This document shows positions 46,601-57,465 of a stretch of 64,000 bases of DNA, one piece after another. Location of the stretch: the NCBI GenBank assembly GCA_030068075.1, contig CM057826.1:96027804-96091803 (forward strand), read 5' to 3'. The DNA comes from Paguma larvata. Taxonomy: Eukaryota > Chordata > Mammalia > Carnivora > Viverridae. Position 1 is the stretch's first letter. Each line of letters starts with the position of its first letter. The translations under genes and the position numbers were made by a program. The notes beneath the pieces are model-generated. The model saw only the letters and a program-made list of their open reading frames with translations, did not search any database and was not told the origin of the DNA.

Positions 46601-46857
46601 AAAAACAGATTCAAGGGGTGCCTGGGTGGCTCAGTCAGTTAAGCATCCAACTTCTGCTTCAGTCATGATCTCACAATTCCTGAGTTCGAGACCCGTGTCA
46701 GGCTCTGTCCTGGCAGCTCAGAGCCTGGAGGCTGCTTCAGATTCTGTGTCTCCCTCTCTCTCTGCCCCTCCCCTGCTCACACTCTGTTCCTGTCTCTGTC
46801 TCAAAAATAAATAAACATTAAAACATTTTTATTTAAAAAAAAAAAACAGGTTCAAGG
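46601..46857 (+). mobile_element. CAN-SINE with 16-bp TSD
   Basis: Body 46617-46841, sense and close to felid consensus ('ggtgcctgggtggctcagtc', 'ctgagttcgagacccgtgtc', AATAAATAAACATT). Target-site duplications AAAAACAGATTCAAGG and AAAAACAGGTTCAAGG differ at one base. tRNA-type A box (TGGCTCAGTCAGTT) and B box (GTTCGAGAC) remain recognisable. These act as an internal RNA polymerase III promoter in intact copies. Confidence 0.96.
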
Positions 46858-47038
46858 TCTTAGATATACTCTAGCAATGTGCAATGAACTGTATTTGCAT
46901 CTGCCCAGCCCCTTTTCTCAAAATATTTCAAAGTCAAGAACGGACCTCAAGACTCAAATAATATAGATGGGATTTTATTGCTGTGGATGAGGAGTGGGGA
47001 GAAAGGAGTTGAAGGATAGAGACCCCTCCAGCCTCACC
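46858..47038. other. Unassigned sequence
   Basis: Nothing recognised. Confidence 0.4.
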
Positions 47039-47154
47039 ATTATGCAAATCTAATTAACACTATAGAAACCACTTAGCAAGAGTAGCCACGTTCCTAGAGA
47101 AAACTGTTCCAATATCAAGTACGGCAGGGTTCTTTTTTCTGGTTACCTAGCAAC
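47039..47154. promoter_or_regulatory. POU octamer + homeodomain + RFX X-box cluster
   Basis: ATGCAAAT (47042-47049, POU octamer) is followed two bases later by TAATTA (47051-47056, homeodomain core). GTTACCTAGCAAC (47142-47154) fits the RFX X-box consensus GTNRCC-N-RGYAAC at every position. No repeat family recognised here. Enhancer role is inferred. Confidence 0.45.
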
Positions 47155-48059
47155 AGCAGGGCATAGTCTATTTTCCCTTTTTCTGGTAAAAACCCTCTAA
47201 TATATGGTTTGAGGGAAGGCAAAGAGGGGTTCCTATTTGAAGAAAAGAAAGGCTCTTGCTGCAAACCATTTTCTCTTCCCTAGTTCTATTCCCTGGTTCT
47301 GGGGCTTACTTAGATGACAAGATTACAAATAACCGGCTTCAGTCAGAGCAAAAGGTGGAGTAGGTGTAGAAACCCAGGTGAGAAAGACATATAGGCCTGA
47401 AGCCCACCTGCTCCTCCTTCAGTCATCGAGAGGTCATTATAACCATTGCCACATTGTACTCAAAGACGCTATTATTTAGACGGATACACAGCTACATACA
47501 TAACTGGTAGCATTCTAATGACAAAAATGCTGTGACTTCTGCCCTCCTGCCAAGGATCTCTAGCTGGTAGAGAAGGCAGGAAGAGTGAAATGTCCTCACA
47601 CTGCTCCATTTTCAGTGATGTGGCACACCTGGCTACGTCCCCATTCATCACTTCTTCCAATAAGAGGCAGGCCCACTTAGGGCAGCCAGAGGGGCAGCCA
47701 GAGCCCCAGAAAATAAACACTAGTCACCTAGAGGAGCTGACGTGTGCCTGCGAAGCTGAGGGGGACCCCGGGGAGAAGGGAAGGAAAGGAGAGGTAGGGC
47801 TGTACTCTACAGCTCTGCTCAAAGCTTAGGCCTGCCTGGACTCTAGATGTCAGTGGGGCACAAAGTAAAATGTTCATTTACATTTGGATGACTTGATTTT
47901 ATTAACCTTGATCGCAAACCCGGTACCTCAAATACTCGAACTCACACTAACTACTGAGCATATAACTAGTGAAGACATTTCTAACTACCCCCACGCAAAG
48001 TGTGCCTTCTGGGCCCCAGAGCTTTTCCAGGTCTACTAGAATCATCACTCTTTAAGCTT
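47155..48059. other. Unassigned sequence
   Basis: No named repeat. A short stretch at about 47762-47800 encodes four Gly-X-Y triplets but has no splice sites. Confidence 0.4.
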
Positions 48060-48165
48060 CAAAATGTTGTAACCCACAATTTATAGTTTGGGAAACTGAA
48101 GCTTCCCAACATCACACAATTAAGAACTAATCTAGACCCGAACTCAGAGGACCGTTGCCACTTGT
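48060..48165 (-). mobile_element. MIR SINE fragment
   Basis: 'tatagtttgggaaactgaag' and 'aacatcacacaattaagaac' are a degraded MIR reverse complement. Confidence 0.5.
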
Positions 48166-50419
48166 TCATCCAATCAAAAGTCTCAGGATTCCAATTTCTT
48201 ACGGTGATGGAAACGGCTTGACCATCTTTGCTCCATTAAGAGACTTTGAATGTTTAATACTTACCCTCCCTAAGTACCACATTTTGAAGAATCATTTAGC
48301 GAAAAAGAAATTAAGAACAAGAAAGACATTCCAAGCTCCAAAAAACTGACACAATGATGATTATAAAACTAGGAACCTCCCTCATTTAATCAGGTAAACA
48401 CCACAAACCGCCCTGCCCCCGCAATGATTTCTCTCTTAGGGCCACAGAGATCAACCTAGAATGTTCTCTGCTATTTTATGACATTTGGAGACAAAGTATG
48501 CTTGTCTGTGGTCACAACACACGTTCATGCTTTCAACTCCTTTCTCCAGCCAGTGAATGAATAAAGCCATTTAACCTCTAAAAACAAATATTCTCAGTTA
48601 CACTACTCATGTTTAGCATTACACAACCTAACACACGTACACACACACCTCAAAACTTCTATGTAGCAGATGCTGGTAGATTCAAGAAAGTTCACGTAAG
48701 CCACTGTAGTGCTGCCTCCTAGCCAACAGAAGGTCCAGCCAGGGTATAAGAATTACCACGTGGAGATTAAACAACCATCCACTGAATGAGGTGGTTGGGA
48801 GGTGATTGCTGACAAATGTAACAATGCCAGGCACAGTGCAAGCCCTTAATCCGTGTAAGTTTCCTTCCTCTGGGCATGTGAGACGTGTAGCAAAGACTCT
48901 CAAATACTGGTGGTGAGTCTAGCAATCTGGGAAGTCCTCTTAATGGTTTCAAGAAAAGACTTGTTCAAGAACAGCCAAAGAACCAAATGTATATCAGACT
49001 TCTTTCACATTAAACTGGAGGCTCTAGTTCAGGAAGATACAGATCCAAGAACAAATGTGGAGGGGTTAGTTTTTAATTGCTGTGTCTGTGTGTGTGTGTA
49101 AGGGAGTATAGAGGTTTAATGAGAACTTTTTCAGATAAGAAGAAAAACACAGAAGAACACCTCTAGGTGAGAAATAGCTTGCTGGCCCCTCAAGCGACAG
49201 GCCCATGCTGGTATGCTAGGTGTATTAATGTAGGTTGCTGTGGATGGATGTCACCTGAAGGTGAACTCAATTTCCTTCTCCAAGTTTCTCCTTGGTTTCC
49301 ACCTGAACTATTTAGGCAAGGTCAGACAGCCCATCTTTGAAATTAGAAACTGTTCCATGATTTCTGATTTTATTATTCCATTTCAACCCTGAAAGAACTC
49401 CAGCACAGCAACTGTATACTTCTCAAGGTCAGCCACCTTTTTTCCACACTTTCTACCCTAGAGAATATGATCATTATATGGAATCTTAAACTGAAAAAAC
49501 ATTTGTTAAAATAAATCCTCACTGGTTCAGAAAGCAGAATTGTTGAGGAATAAAAATCACCCAATTTTGTGGTCAAAATCCCTAGAAAACTGCTGAACAT
49601 AAAAATAGGATACCTGGTTTTTTTTTAAGAAATAAAGAAATATTAATTTAATAGAATCCTAATTTGGTCAACTAAAAACCAAATGCTATTGTAACAAAAC
49701 AAAATTTCAGACTACAAGGAACCTTTCCATCTAGTGTCTCAATACAACTTTCCCCTCTCCATTGACATAAAAGATACAATTTGATCTTTACCATACTTCC
49801 GGAAACCAAACAGAATGAACATTATTGACCTTAAAATAAAGTCAAATACAGAAACCCCATAGCCTGGCTAAGCAAAGTAGAGAAATAAAATTTTGGGGCA
49901 GAGTTTTTTCTACTTAACCGAAAATTTTCACACCCTACAACTTCACCCTTAGCAAGAAATTTCCTCAGGTCCACTGTGGGGTCTAAGTCGGTCTGCTCAT
50001 GAAGGTTTAAAAAATTCTAAGTACCCACATTTTGGAGTGGGGGACAAAAAGTACCCATGCTACCAAGGGACACGCACTGTCCACAAACCGATACTCACAG
50101 ACAGTTGCCTCAATCTCTCTATTTGTAGCCTGTAGTTGCAACCTGTTGGTTGACATTTACATTATTTTCACACTTCTCACCTGCTGTTGGAATTTTAGAC
50201 AATCAAGGAAGAGAATCTGGGGTGTAGGATGATTTACAGCCATAGAAATCAGCTCCTGAAAAGCTGACATGAGCAGGATGCTAAATCAGCCTTCCCTCCA
50301 TCGGTTCACCATCGTCATTCTTTTGAGCCAACGGGATAATTGGTTCTTTTCTATAAACTCAAGGGGGACAATGCAACCACGTGCCATATTAAAAATGAAC
50401 AAAGCGCCTCCTAAGCTGA
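48166..50419. other. Unassigned sequence
   Basis: More than 2 kb with no gene or named repeat recognised. An isolated donor-like GTAAGTA (minus strand, near 48250) has no open exon behind it. Confidence 0.4.
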
Positions 50420-50560
50420 GACACGAATGCAGTCTGTAGACCACGAAGTAAAATGTAACCTTGGGCAAGTCATTTCTCCTCTTCGAGCTTCAGTTCATCA
50501 AGGATGGGACTGAAGTTATCTTTCTGGCCTCTTGAACTTCTACCGTATGAGAATTTATAC
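50420..50560 (+). mobile_element. MIR SINE fragment
   Basis: 'taaccttgggcaagtcattt' with 'ctcctcttcgagcttcagtt' is the conserved MIR core in sense orientation. Confidence 0.7.
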
Positions 50561-51748
50561 ATTTGGATTTTGGCTCAATGATTCACCAAATAATATTCTG
50601 AAGGAACAGCAAATGAACGCATTTTTAAACTGCTTTGTGCTCAAGAAATGCAAATTTATTACCTTAGGCTGCATCTAGGATCATGTTTGTAAGTAATTTT
50701 CAGACCTATGCCCCACCCTATCTTCTTTCTTCTCAACAGCACCTTCTGATTGAGCCCACGGAGAGTCCTCAAAGGACCATATTTGAAAAACTACTATTGA
50801 GAAGCAAATGTTCACAGTCAAAACCTGTACATAATCTTCCCTTCAAAGAACAGCCAACTTAAGAGTAACTTGTCACGAAGAAAAAGTTTGTGACAAGTCA
50901 AAAAGAGTTGTCATCATGTTTAAATAATTAGTATCTTTGCCTTTTCTGGATTTTCTGAATATAAAACATTTTAAATTATGATAATTTTAAGCTTATTTAA
51001 ATTTAAAAGCATCAGTATAACTTTCATCATAAATGTCAACTGTGGACATCTAGAATTTATCTCAATATATGGTCAATGACCAGGCACCCAGCAGCGCAGT
51101 GCTAGAAAAAGCACATGGAGTCTACTGTTGGGATCGTTGATGACACCTTGCTCAGCCCTCTGTGTCTCATCCTATTCCATTCTCCCAAACAAAACTCACA
51201 AAACAGAGCTTCGTGTCTTCTGGGTCTTGGCTCTGTTCTTGTTTATTTTAATGAAGTGTTCTGACTTGTGCTTCTTATTACTACATCCCTTGTGCATGTT
51301 CCTAAAATCAAAATTCACACTTTCCTAGAATAACTCCACCTCAAAAAATTTTTGATTCGTGTTCCAAGTCTGCAAACTAAGTTGTATTCCATATTTAATG
51401 ATTGATTCATGCTTATACTGTGAAACATTTAAAAAATCGTTTCCTGATGGCATTGCTGGCGATCACAATTTTTTCTCAGGAGCATTAATGCAGAGCATTT
51501 TTCTTCTAACGGGAAACATTTATTGTACAGAACTTGAGGTATCTATAGAGCAAAGGAAAATTGGTCTATGTCACTCATTTTGCTTGACTCCATTTTCCAT
51601 AGCGAGCCACAAACAGGATGTGAGCCTCTGGCATGAAAATGAACCTGGCGTTGGTATCTAAAACCAAGGATCTCCATTGGTATTATAATTCCTTTACTAC
51701 TCCTCATCTACAGTAGTGCGCCTGAACTAAAATAACAGAAGTGTGCTC
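50561..51748. other. Unassigned sequence
   Basis: A faint MER5/MER20-like end may lie at 50660-50810 ('atatttgaaaaactactatt'). Otherwise nothing recognised. Confidence 0.35.
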
Positions 51749-51770
51749 GGGGGTGGGGGGGTTAGGGGGG
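51749..51770 (+). repeat. G-rich tract with G-quadruplex potential
   Basis: G5-T-G7-TTA-G6, followed by a TG-rich stretch. Four or more G3 runs with short loops. Confidence 0.85.
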
Positions 51771-52929
51771 TGCGTGTGCAGTGTGCATGAAGAAATTTGT
51801 AACATACAAAAGCAAACTGTTATAATTTTTAAATAGTACTATTATAGCTGGACTTTATTTTCCTATCAGTAATTAACATATTCAAATCATCTGTGAGTTA
51901 CGAAGGGAACATCGACAAGAAACAAAATGATTGAAGCAACCGATACAATGAAGATGATATTAACACATGCTATTAGACACAAAGTCTGTTATACGAACTT
52001 AGATTTACTCTCACTCTCCTTTCTCCCCATAAGGGGCCAATGTTAAGGACTCACGACCTTAACGTTAGCAAGCCCCATGGGAGGATGGAGCAAGTGCCTC
52101 TGCCTTCCTCTCTTCTTTAGATGCATTTTAAAGTGTTTCTCTAAACAAGATGCTAAGAGGTATTAATGATAAAAGAATACAGTGGTCAAGTAAGGGGATG
52201 AAACTCTGGGTAAATCAAGTTTCTAAACAGATTCCTCAGACCTTTAATCGGCACACCTGCATTAAAAATCTCTGAGGGAGAAAAATAGTATGTGGCACCC
52301 TCCAAACTCAGAGAGAGCTTTCTCACAGTGTGCCTGCCATGTTCCATGTAACGTATTTGGGGAACCAGTACAGCAGAAAAAGATAAATCTATTAAACACT
52401 AAGGAAGAAACAATAAGCGACCAAGATGTGAGAACAGATCAGGGGCAGCAAGTTGAAAATCAGTGAAAATTTCCCACATGCAGAAACTCTTAACCCTGTA
52501 AATAATGTCCTAAGGTAGATTCAGGCAATTATCATCAGTGGCTGCTCGAGTCATTAGCAAAGAAGCAGAGGGAGAGGTTAGTAGGAGATGGATCAAGTTG
52601 ACAATATTTGAACCCATAGATCAAATGTCATAAAAAGATAAACAGACATGGTGAGCCTCATGATCTGATGCAAGAGGCAACATATAACATGGGCAACACA
52701 GGAAATATACAACACAATCTATGAAGATTCTTCATGTCAAAAAATGTCTATCTAGTCAAACATCAAACACCTATTCCAACTGCCCAGTTTGCAGGAAATA
52801 CAGGGGAAGAATAATATGTTAAATAACACTATAGGAAAGCAAGCAACAAAGTTCAGAAGGCAGGACATTTTTAAAAGTGATTATTTTCCAGGAAATCAAT
52901 GCGTTTCAAAAAACGAACAACACTGTCTT
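51771..52929. other. Unassigned sequence
   Basis: AT-rich. Its right half may be further decayed L1 leading into the next feature. Confidence 0.35.
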
Positions 52930-53372
52930 TTCAAAAAATTATAGGACTTAGAAAAAAAGGGGGGAACTTTAGATTCAAAGAGATTTAAGAGATATACAAA
53001 CCAAATACAATATATGAAATTACTTGGATCGAACAAACCAGAGGGAAAAACTGAGACAGAGAAATTCAAGTACTGACAGTATGATTTCAAGTATAAATTA
53101 AAAACTTTCATGTGTCATAAAGATATTGTGGTGATTTAAAAAAAAAAAACCCACTTCTTGCCTTTTAAAGTAAAATACTCAAGTATTTTGACATGAAATC
53201 ATACGATATCCTGGATTTGCCTTAAGATAACCCAGTGTGAGAGAGAGAAAAGAGTGCCCATAAACCAGGATTGGCTTGTCTGTGTGTCGGTCGTCATTAA
53301 AGCTGAGAACTCATTAAACAATTCTACTTTTGTATACATTTGAAATGTTCCATGGTATATTTTTTAAAGGGC
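52930..53372 (+). mobile_element. Ancient L1-type 3' end, copy 1
   Basis: 'actttagattcaaagagatt', 'taagagatatacaaaccaaa', 'gatatcctggatttgcctta' and 'acttttgtatacatttgaaa' (then 'tgttccatgg') follow a common ancient 3'-end consensus of the L1M lineage. Related to the copy at 57.1-57.5 kb. Subfamily not assignable. Confidence 0.55.
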
Positions 53373-54129
53373 ATAGCCTTACATATATTTGGACTATAAA
53401 ATTATTAAGAGTTCTCTGTTGTTCCAACAACATAGCTTCTATACATCTGATATAAATGGAACACTGTGGGGATAAGTTAGGGGCCTCCTCTGGATGCCGA
53501 ATGTGTTTAGATCAGTTTTAATGCAACTGTATGACAAGTCATTAGCAACTGTGTGTGCATGGGTTTATATCTATTTAGAAAGATACACAATTTATATATG
53601 AGTCTGTTTCATAAAATAGACGAGGTTCATTTGAGTTTACAGCTATCTATAAGAAATGATACAGATTCAAATATGGTCCTTTGCTTTTGCCTACAAAATT
53701 TAACATCTCCTAAGTGAACTATAATTCAGAAAAGATTTTTTATAATTCAGAAAATTGCCATTTGTTGATGGCAATGAATTGGAATTTAGATTCCTATTCA
53801 TCAGCTCTTTGAGTTTACTGAAACTAAGATGTAACATTCAAGAAATAGAAGGTAATACGTTTAGTCTAATAATATCAAAGTACATTTCAGTTTATAATAA
53901 CAGTAGGTATAAATATGTATTTTCAAAGGAATTAGTGAATACCTGATTCAAAAAATTTATCTACTCAAATTACAGTCCTGATAATCACCAGTCTTGAATT
54001 CTTATATGTTGAAAGTACATTAAATTTTCATTTAGCCTAATCCTTGCCTTCTCAGCAGAATCAGATGAATGCCATCAAGATAGAATTGCATTATGGGGCT
54101 TCTGTCTTTAAGTCACTAACATTAATTGA
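53373..54129. other. Unassigned AT-rich sequence
   Basis: Nothing recognised. Confidence 0.4.
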
Positions 54130-54271
54130 CCTTGAGTCAAACATTCAATTCTCACACCAATCCACAATGGTAGGTATGCTATAGAACATGAAAGGGAGAA
54201 CCTTGAGTCAAACATTCAATTCTCACACCAATCCACAATGGTAGGTATGCTATAGAATATGAAAGGGAGAA
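54130..54271 (+). repeat. 71-bp tandem duplication
   Basis: Units 54130-54200 and 54201-54271 begin CCTTGAGTCAAACATTC and differ only at 54187 (C) versus 54258 (T). Confidence 0.97.
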
Positions 54272-54490
54272 CCTATACAAATACAGACACAGCCTAACTT
54301 AAAAAAACAGAACTCAGTAACACAGGAAGCTGAAGAAAGCCTCCAAAATCTGCAAAGAAATGTTTAAAAGACATTTAACTACAAAACAAGATTCAATAAA
54401 TTATCAGCCCTAAGAGAACAAAGAAAATCTCTTGAAATTAAAAATATGCTAGCTGAATTTAAAAAAACAAAAAACAAAAAACAAAAAAAC

Positions 54491-54700
54491 AGGGGCGCCT
54501 GGGTGGATCAGTCAATTAAGTGGCCAACTTCAGCCCAGGTCATGATCTCGCGGGTTGTGAGTTCGAACTCCGCATCAGGCTCTGTGCTGACAGCTCAGAG
54601 CCTGGAGCCTGCTTTGGATTCTGTGTCTCCCTCTCTCTCTGCCCCTCCCCCACTCATGCTCTGTCGCTCTCTCTCTTTCAAAAATAAATAAACATCAAAA
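54491..54700 (+). mobile_element. CAN-SINE, first of a second tandem pair
   Basis: Head 'aggggcgcctgggtggatca', A and B boxes, near-consensus body, AATAAATAAACATC tail. Close to felid consensus, so young. Sits in an A-rich site. Confidence 0.95.
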
Positions 54701-54932
54701 AAACAACAATAGGGGCATCTGGGTGGCTCCCTCAGTTGAGAATCTGACTTGGTTCAGGTTATGATCTCGAGGTCCGTGAGTTCGAGCCCCACGTCAGGCT
54801 CTCTGCTGAGAGCTCAGAGCCTGAAGCCTGCTTGGGATTGTGTCTCCCTCTCTGCCCCTCCCCCACTCATGTTCTGTCTCTGTCTCAAAAATAAATAAAC
54901 ATTAAAAAAAATTTTAAAACAACAACAACAAT
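54701..54932 (+). mobile_element. CAN-SINE, second of the pair
   Basis: Body about 54711-54916, head 'aggggcatctgggtggctcc', intact B box 'gagttcgagccccacgtcag'. AAACAACAAT before it and ACAACAACAAT after it suggest it inserted into the A-rich tail of its neighbour. Confidence 0.93.
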
Positions 54933-55324
54933 GGACTAGTTAAGGACAAGGAAATCTCCCAGAAAGTAGAACAAAAACATTAAAAAATGGAAACAGAAGT
55001 GGGGGGAGGGGGATAAGCAGAACAATCAGAGGATTCAAGAGATCCAACTTTTAACTAGAAACAGTTCCAATAAGATAATAACAGAGAGACGATTTTTTAA
55101 AAGAAAATTTCCCAGAATCAAAGAAAAGGTCTCGAGTAACCAATAAAATGGTTTTCACAAAAGACCACAGAAGGCATATAATACAATTCATCCAAGAAGG
55201 GATAGAGAGAGAATTGTAAAGCCTTCCAAAATGGAGAACAGGTCACAAAGAATTAGAAATAAGAATGACATCAGACTTCTCAACAGAAACCCTAAGAAGC
55301 AGAAAAATCAAACACTTCAAAATT

Positions 55325-55560
55325 CTGAAGGAGAATAAATTATTTTATTGTTTTTTTTAGAGAGAGAGAGGGAGAGCCTGCAAGGCATAGAGGCAGCGGG
55401 AGAGAGAAGAGAATCTTAAGAAGGTTCCACATTCAGTGCAGAGTCTGACACAGGGCTCTACACAAGCCTCAAGCTCAAGACCATGAGATCATGATCTGAG
55501 CTGAAATCAAGAGTGGGATACTTTACCGACTGAGCCACCAAGGTGCCCCTGAAGGAGAAT
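55325..55560 (-). mobile_element. CAN-SINE with 12-bp TSD inside HAL1
   Basis: Body 55337-55548, reverse ('cgactgagccaccaaggtgc' as head complement). CTGAAGGAGAAT is duplicated exactly at 55325-55336 and 55549-55560. The duplicated word is part of the HAL1 consensus, so removing the SINE restores the host element. More diverged internally than the pair at 54.5-54.9 kb. Confidence 0.94.
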
Positions 55561-56299
55561 GATTTTTGCTCTGGAATTCTAAGCCTAGATAGATTACAAA
55601 AAACAAATATAAAAGTAGCAAAAATAAATGACATGAGAAAGACATTTCAAATTAGTGATTTGGAAAAAAATTGCTTTCATTACAGCTGTTCTTGGGACTG
55701 TTTGGAAGGAAGAGCCACCAGAGAAAGGAAGAGGTCATAAAAGGTAAAGAATGAGACTGAGCACACAGGATCTGTCACAGGAGGCGTACGAAGGGTGACA
55801 TCTATATAGCGGGCCCAGAAAAATGAGGGCTTATTGGAAAAGGAGGACAGAGAGGATCCTGGAAGAGAAACTTCAAGGACAAAAAATGAAGCAGATAGAT
55901 ATTGGACGTGTTGAGTGTGCGTAAGCTAATACTGGTCAGTTTTTGAGAGGTATACGAGCTATGGAGGAAAAGATAGTGAGAAGTAGGAAAAAAGTAAGCA
56001 AATGAATAAGGTAGATGGTTAGACTCAATAAAATACAACAGAAAAGTCAAAACCAACATTATTTTAAGTAGCTTCTGCACATATGGTTGATTCTTCTCCA
56101 TCCTGAAAGACCTTAGCCCGCTCACAAATGTCCTTTTGCAATCTTGAAGTATCCACACAGAACTGTAAATACAATTTCTCCTAAAACTATTTCTCGAAGT
56201 TAAAAACAAATTGAACCCATTTGAAAACAATTAATTTGCCTGCATAAGTAATACTGAGCACTTGAAATTCCAAAATCTGCTCTTAGGAAAAACACCTTT

Positions 56300-57030
56300 A
56301 AAAACAGTCCCTTCACCAAACAGGAAATCTAAATGGCAAGAAAATACAAAAAGGCGCTAAAGCTCACAATTAGGGAAGTACAAATTCTAGGAATGGGAGT
56401 TACCATTTCATACCCATGATATTGGCAAAATTTAGAAACCTAACAATACTGAGTGTTGGGGAAGTTCTGGAAAACCTGGAAATCTCATATATGGATGCTG
56501 AGAAATGAATTATATAATTTTAGAGAGAAATAATACCCGGCAAAACCAAAGACATCCCCATCACTTTTAGGTGTTATCATGTAAATAAACTCTCATTCAT
56601 ATACACAAGGGAAGTACATAAAAGATTATTTACTGAGAATCATTCGTAAGAGTAAAAAAAATGGAAACATCCTAACTGTTCATTAGTAACAAACACGCTA
56701 GCATTTATTCCTATAAGGGAATAGTATACAGCAGCTTAAAATGTACTATTTGAACTACATGTATGAATATGCACATTGAGTGGGAAAAAAAACGGTTGCA
56801 AAAAGACATAAATGTTATGTATTTATATAGAATATATAGAAAACCAAAAAATATGTATTATTTATGCCTACATATATGTAGCAACAACATAAAAACATAC
56901 TATAAAAATAATATGCACCAATTATAGAATCCTGTTTAACTCTAAAAATGCATGCCTGATACATATTTTTTTCTTTACTTTTCTGTAAGTTTGAATTTTT
57001 CATAATTAAAACTTTTATATTAAAAACACA
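56300..57030 (+). mobile_element. Old L1 3' end (ORF2 tail and 3' UTR)
   Basis: 'accatttcatacccatgata', 'ttggcaaaatttagaaacct', 'actgagtgttggggaagttc' and, at the end, 'ttttctgtaagtttgaattt' with 'ttcataattaaaac' give the L1 order through to its 3' terminus. Multiple stops; a dead copy. Confidence 0.7.
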
Positions 57031-57108
57031 TTAAAATACACAGCAACCAATTACAATATGTGGTCTTTATTTTTCTGAGTAAAAAAAACAAATCAAACTA
57101 GAAACACT

Positions 57109-57130
57109 ACACACACACACACACACACAC
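57109..57130 (+). repeat. (AC)11 microsatellite
   Basis: Eleven uninterrupted AC units. Confidence 0.97.
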
Positions 57131-57134
57131 ATCC

Positions 57135-57465
57135 CAATTGGAAATTTAAATACTGATTATATGTTGATAGTATGGCATTTTTGTTAAATTTTTCCCTTGG
57201 TGTGATAATAGTTTTAAAAGGAGAGCTCTATCTTTTAGAGATAAATACTGAAATGTTATGCATCAATAAATACATATACATGATTTTTAGATACTGCTTC
57301 GAAATAATACTGGGTGTGTTTGGGGTAAGTGTCTAGGTGAAATACAATTGGCCAGAGAAGTTCTGAAGTTTTTCAAGTTGATGACGGTAACTAAGTGGTT
57401 TTCCCACTTATGTACATGTTTGGAATTGCCCACAATACATTCAGATAGACACAAAAAATGTCAAG
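57135..57465 (+). mobile_element. Ancient L1-type 3' end, copy 2
   Basis: 'cttggtgtgataatagtttt', 'atcttttagagataaatact', 'agatactgcttcgaaataat' and 'atgtacatgtttggaattgc' parallel the copy at 52.9-53.4 kb with a better-kept middle. Confidence 0.55.

Larger units (their letters stand above)
54280..56230 (+). mobile_element. HAL1/L1-type ORF1-region element, sense, with three SINE insertions
   Basis: 'gaaatctcccagaaagtaga', 'gaaaatttcccagaatcaaa' and 'gacatcagacttctcaacag' (then 'aaaccctaag') are recognisable in order. So are 'aaaattctgaaggagaat' and, later, 'gaaaaatgagggcttattgg' and 'gactcaataaaatacaacag'. Together they match a HAL1 (ORF1-only half-L1) or L1M ORF1-region layout. The frame is broken by stops and by SINEs at 54.49-54.92 and 55.34-55.55 kb. 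Not functional. Confidence 0.6.

Noticed and set aside
47762..47800. Gly-X-Y run (GDPGEKGRKGEV) like a collagen exon
   Set aside because: Only four triplets, no acceptor or donor at exon-like spacing, and purine-rich sequence readily gives such codons.
48166..48360. Donor GAGG|GTAAGTATT on the minus strand
   Set aside because: All three frames upstream hit stops before any usable acceptor.
54446..54691. Frames reading through SINEs (also at 2670-2908, 5792-5980, 6305-6508, 16224-16683, 46548-46814)
   Set aside because: All translate the CAN-SINE body or its complement.
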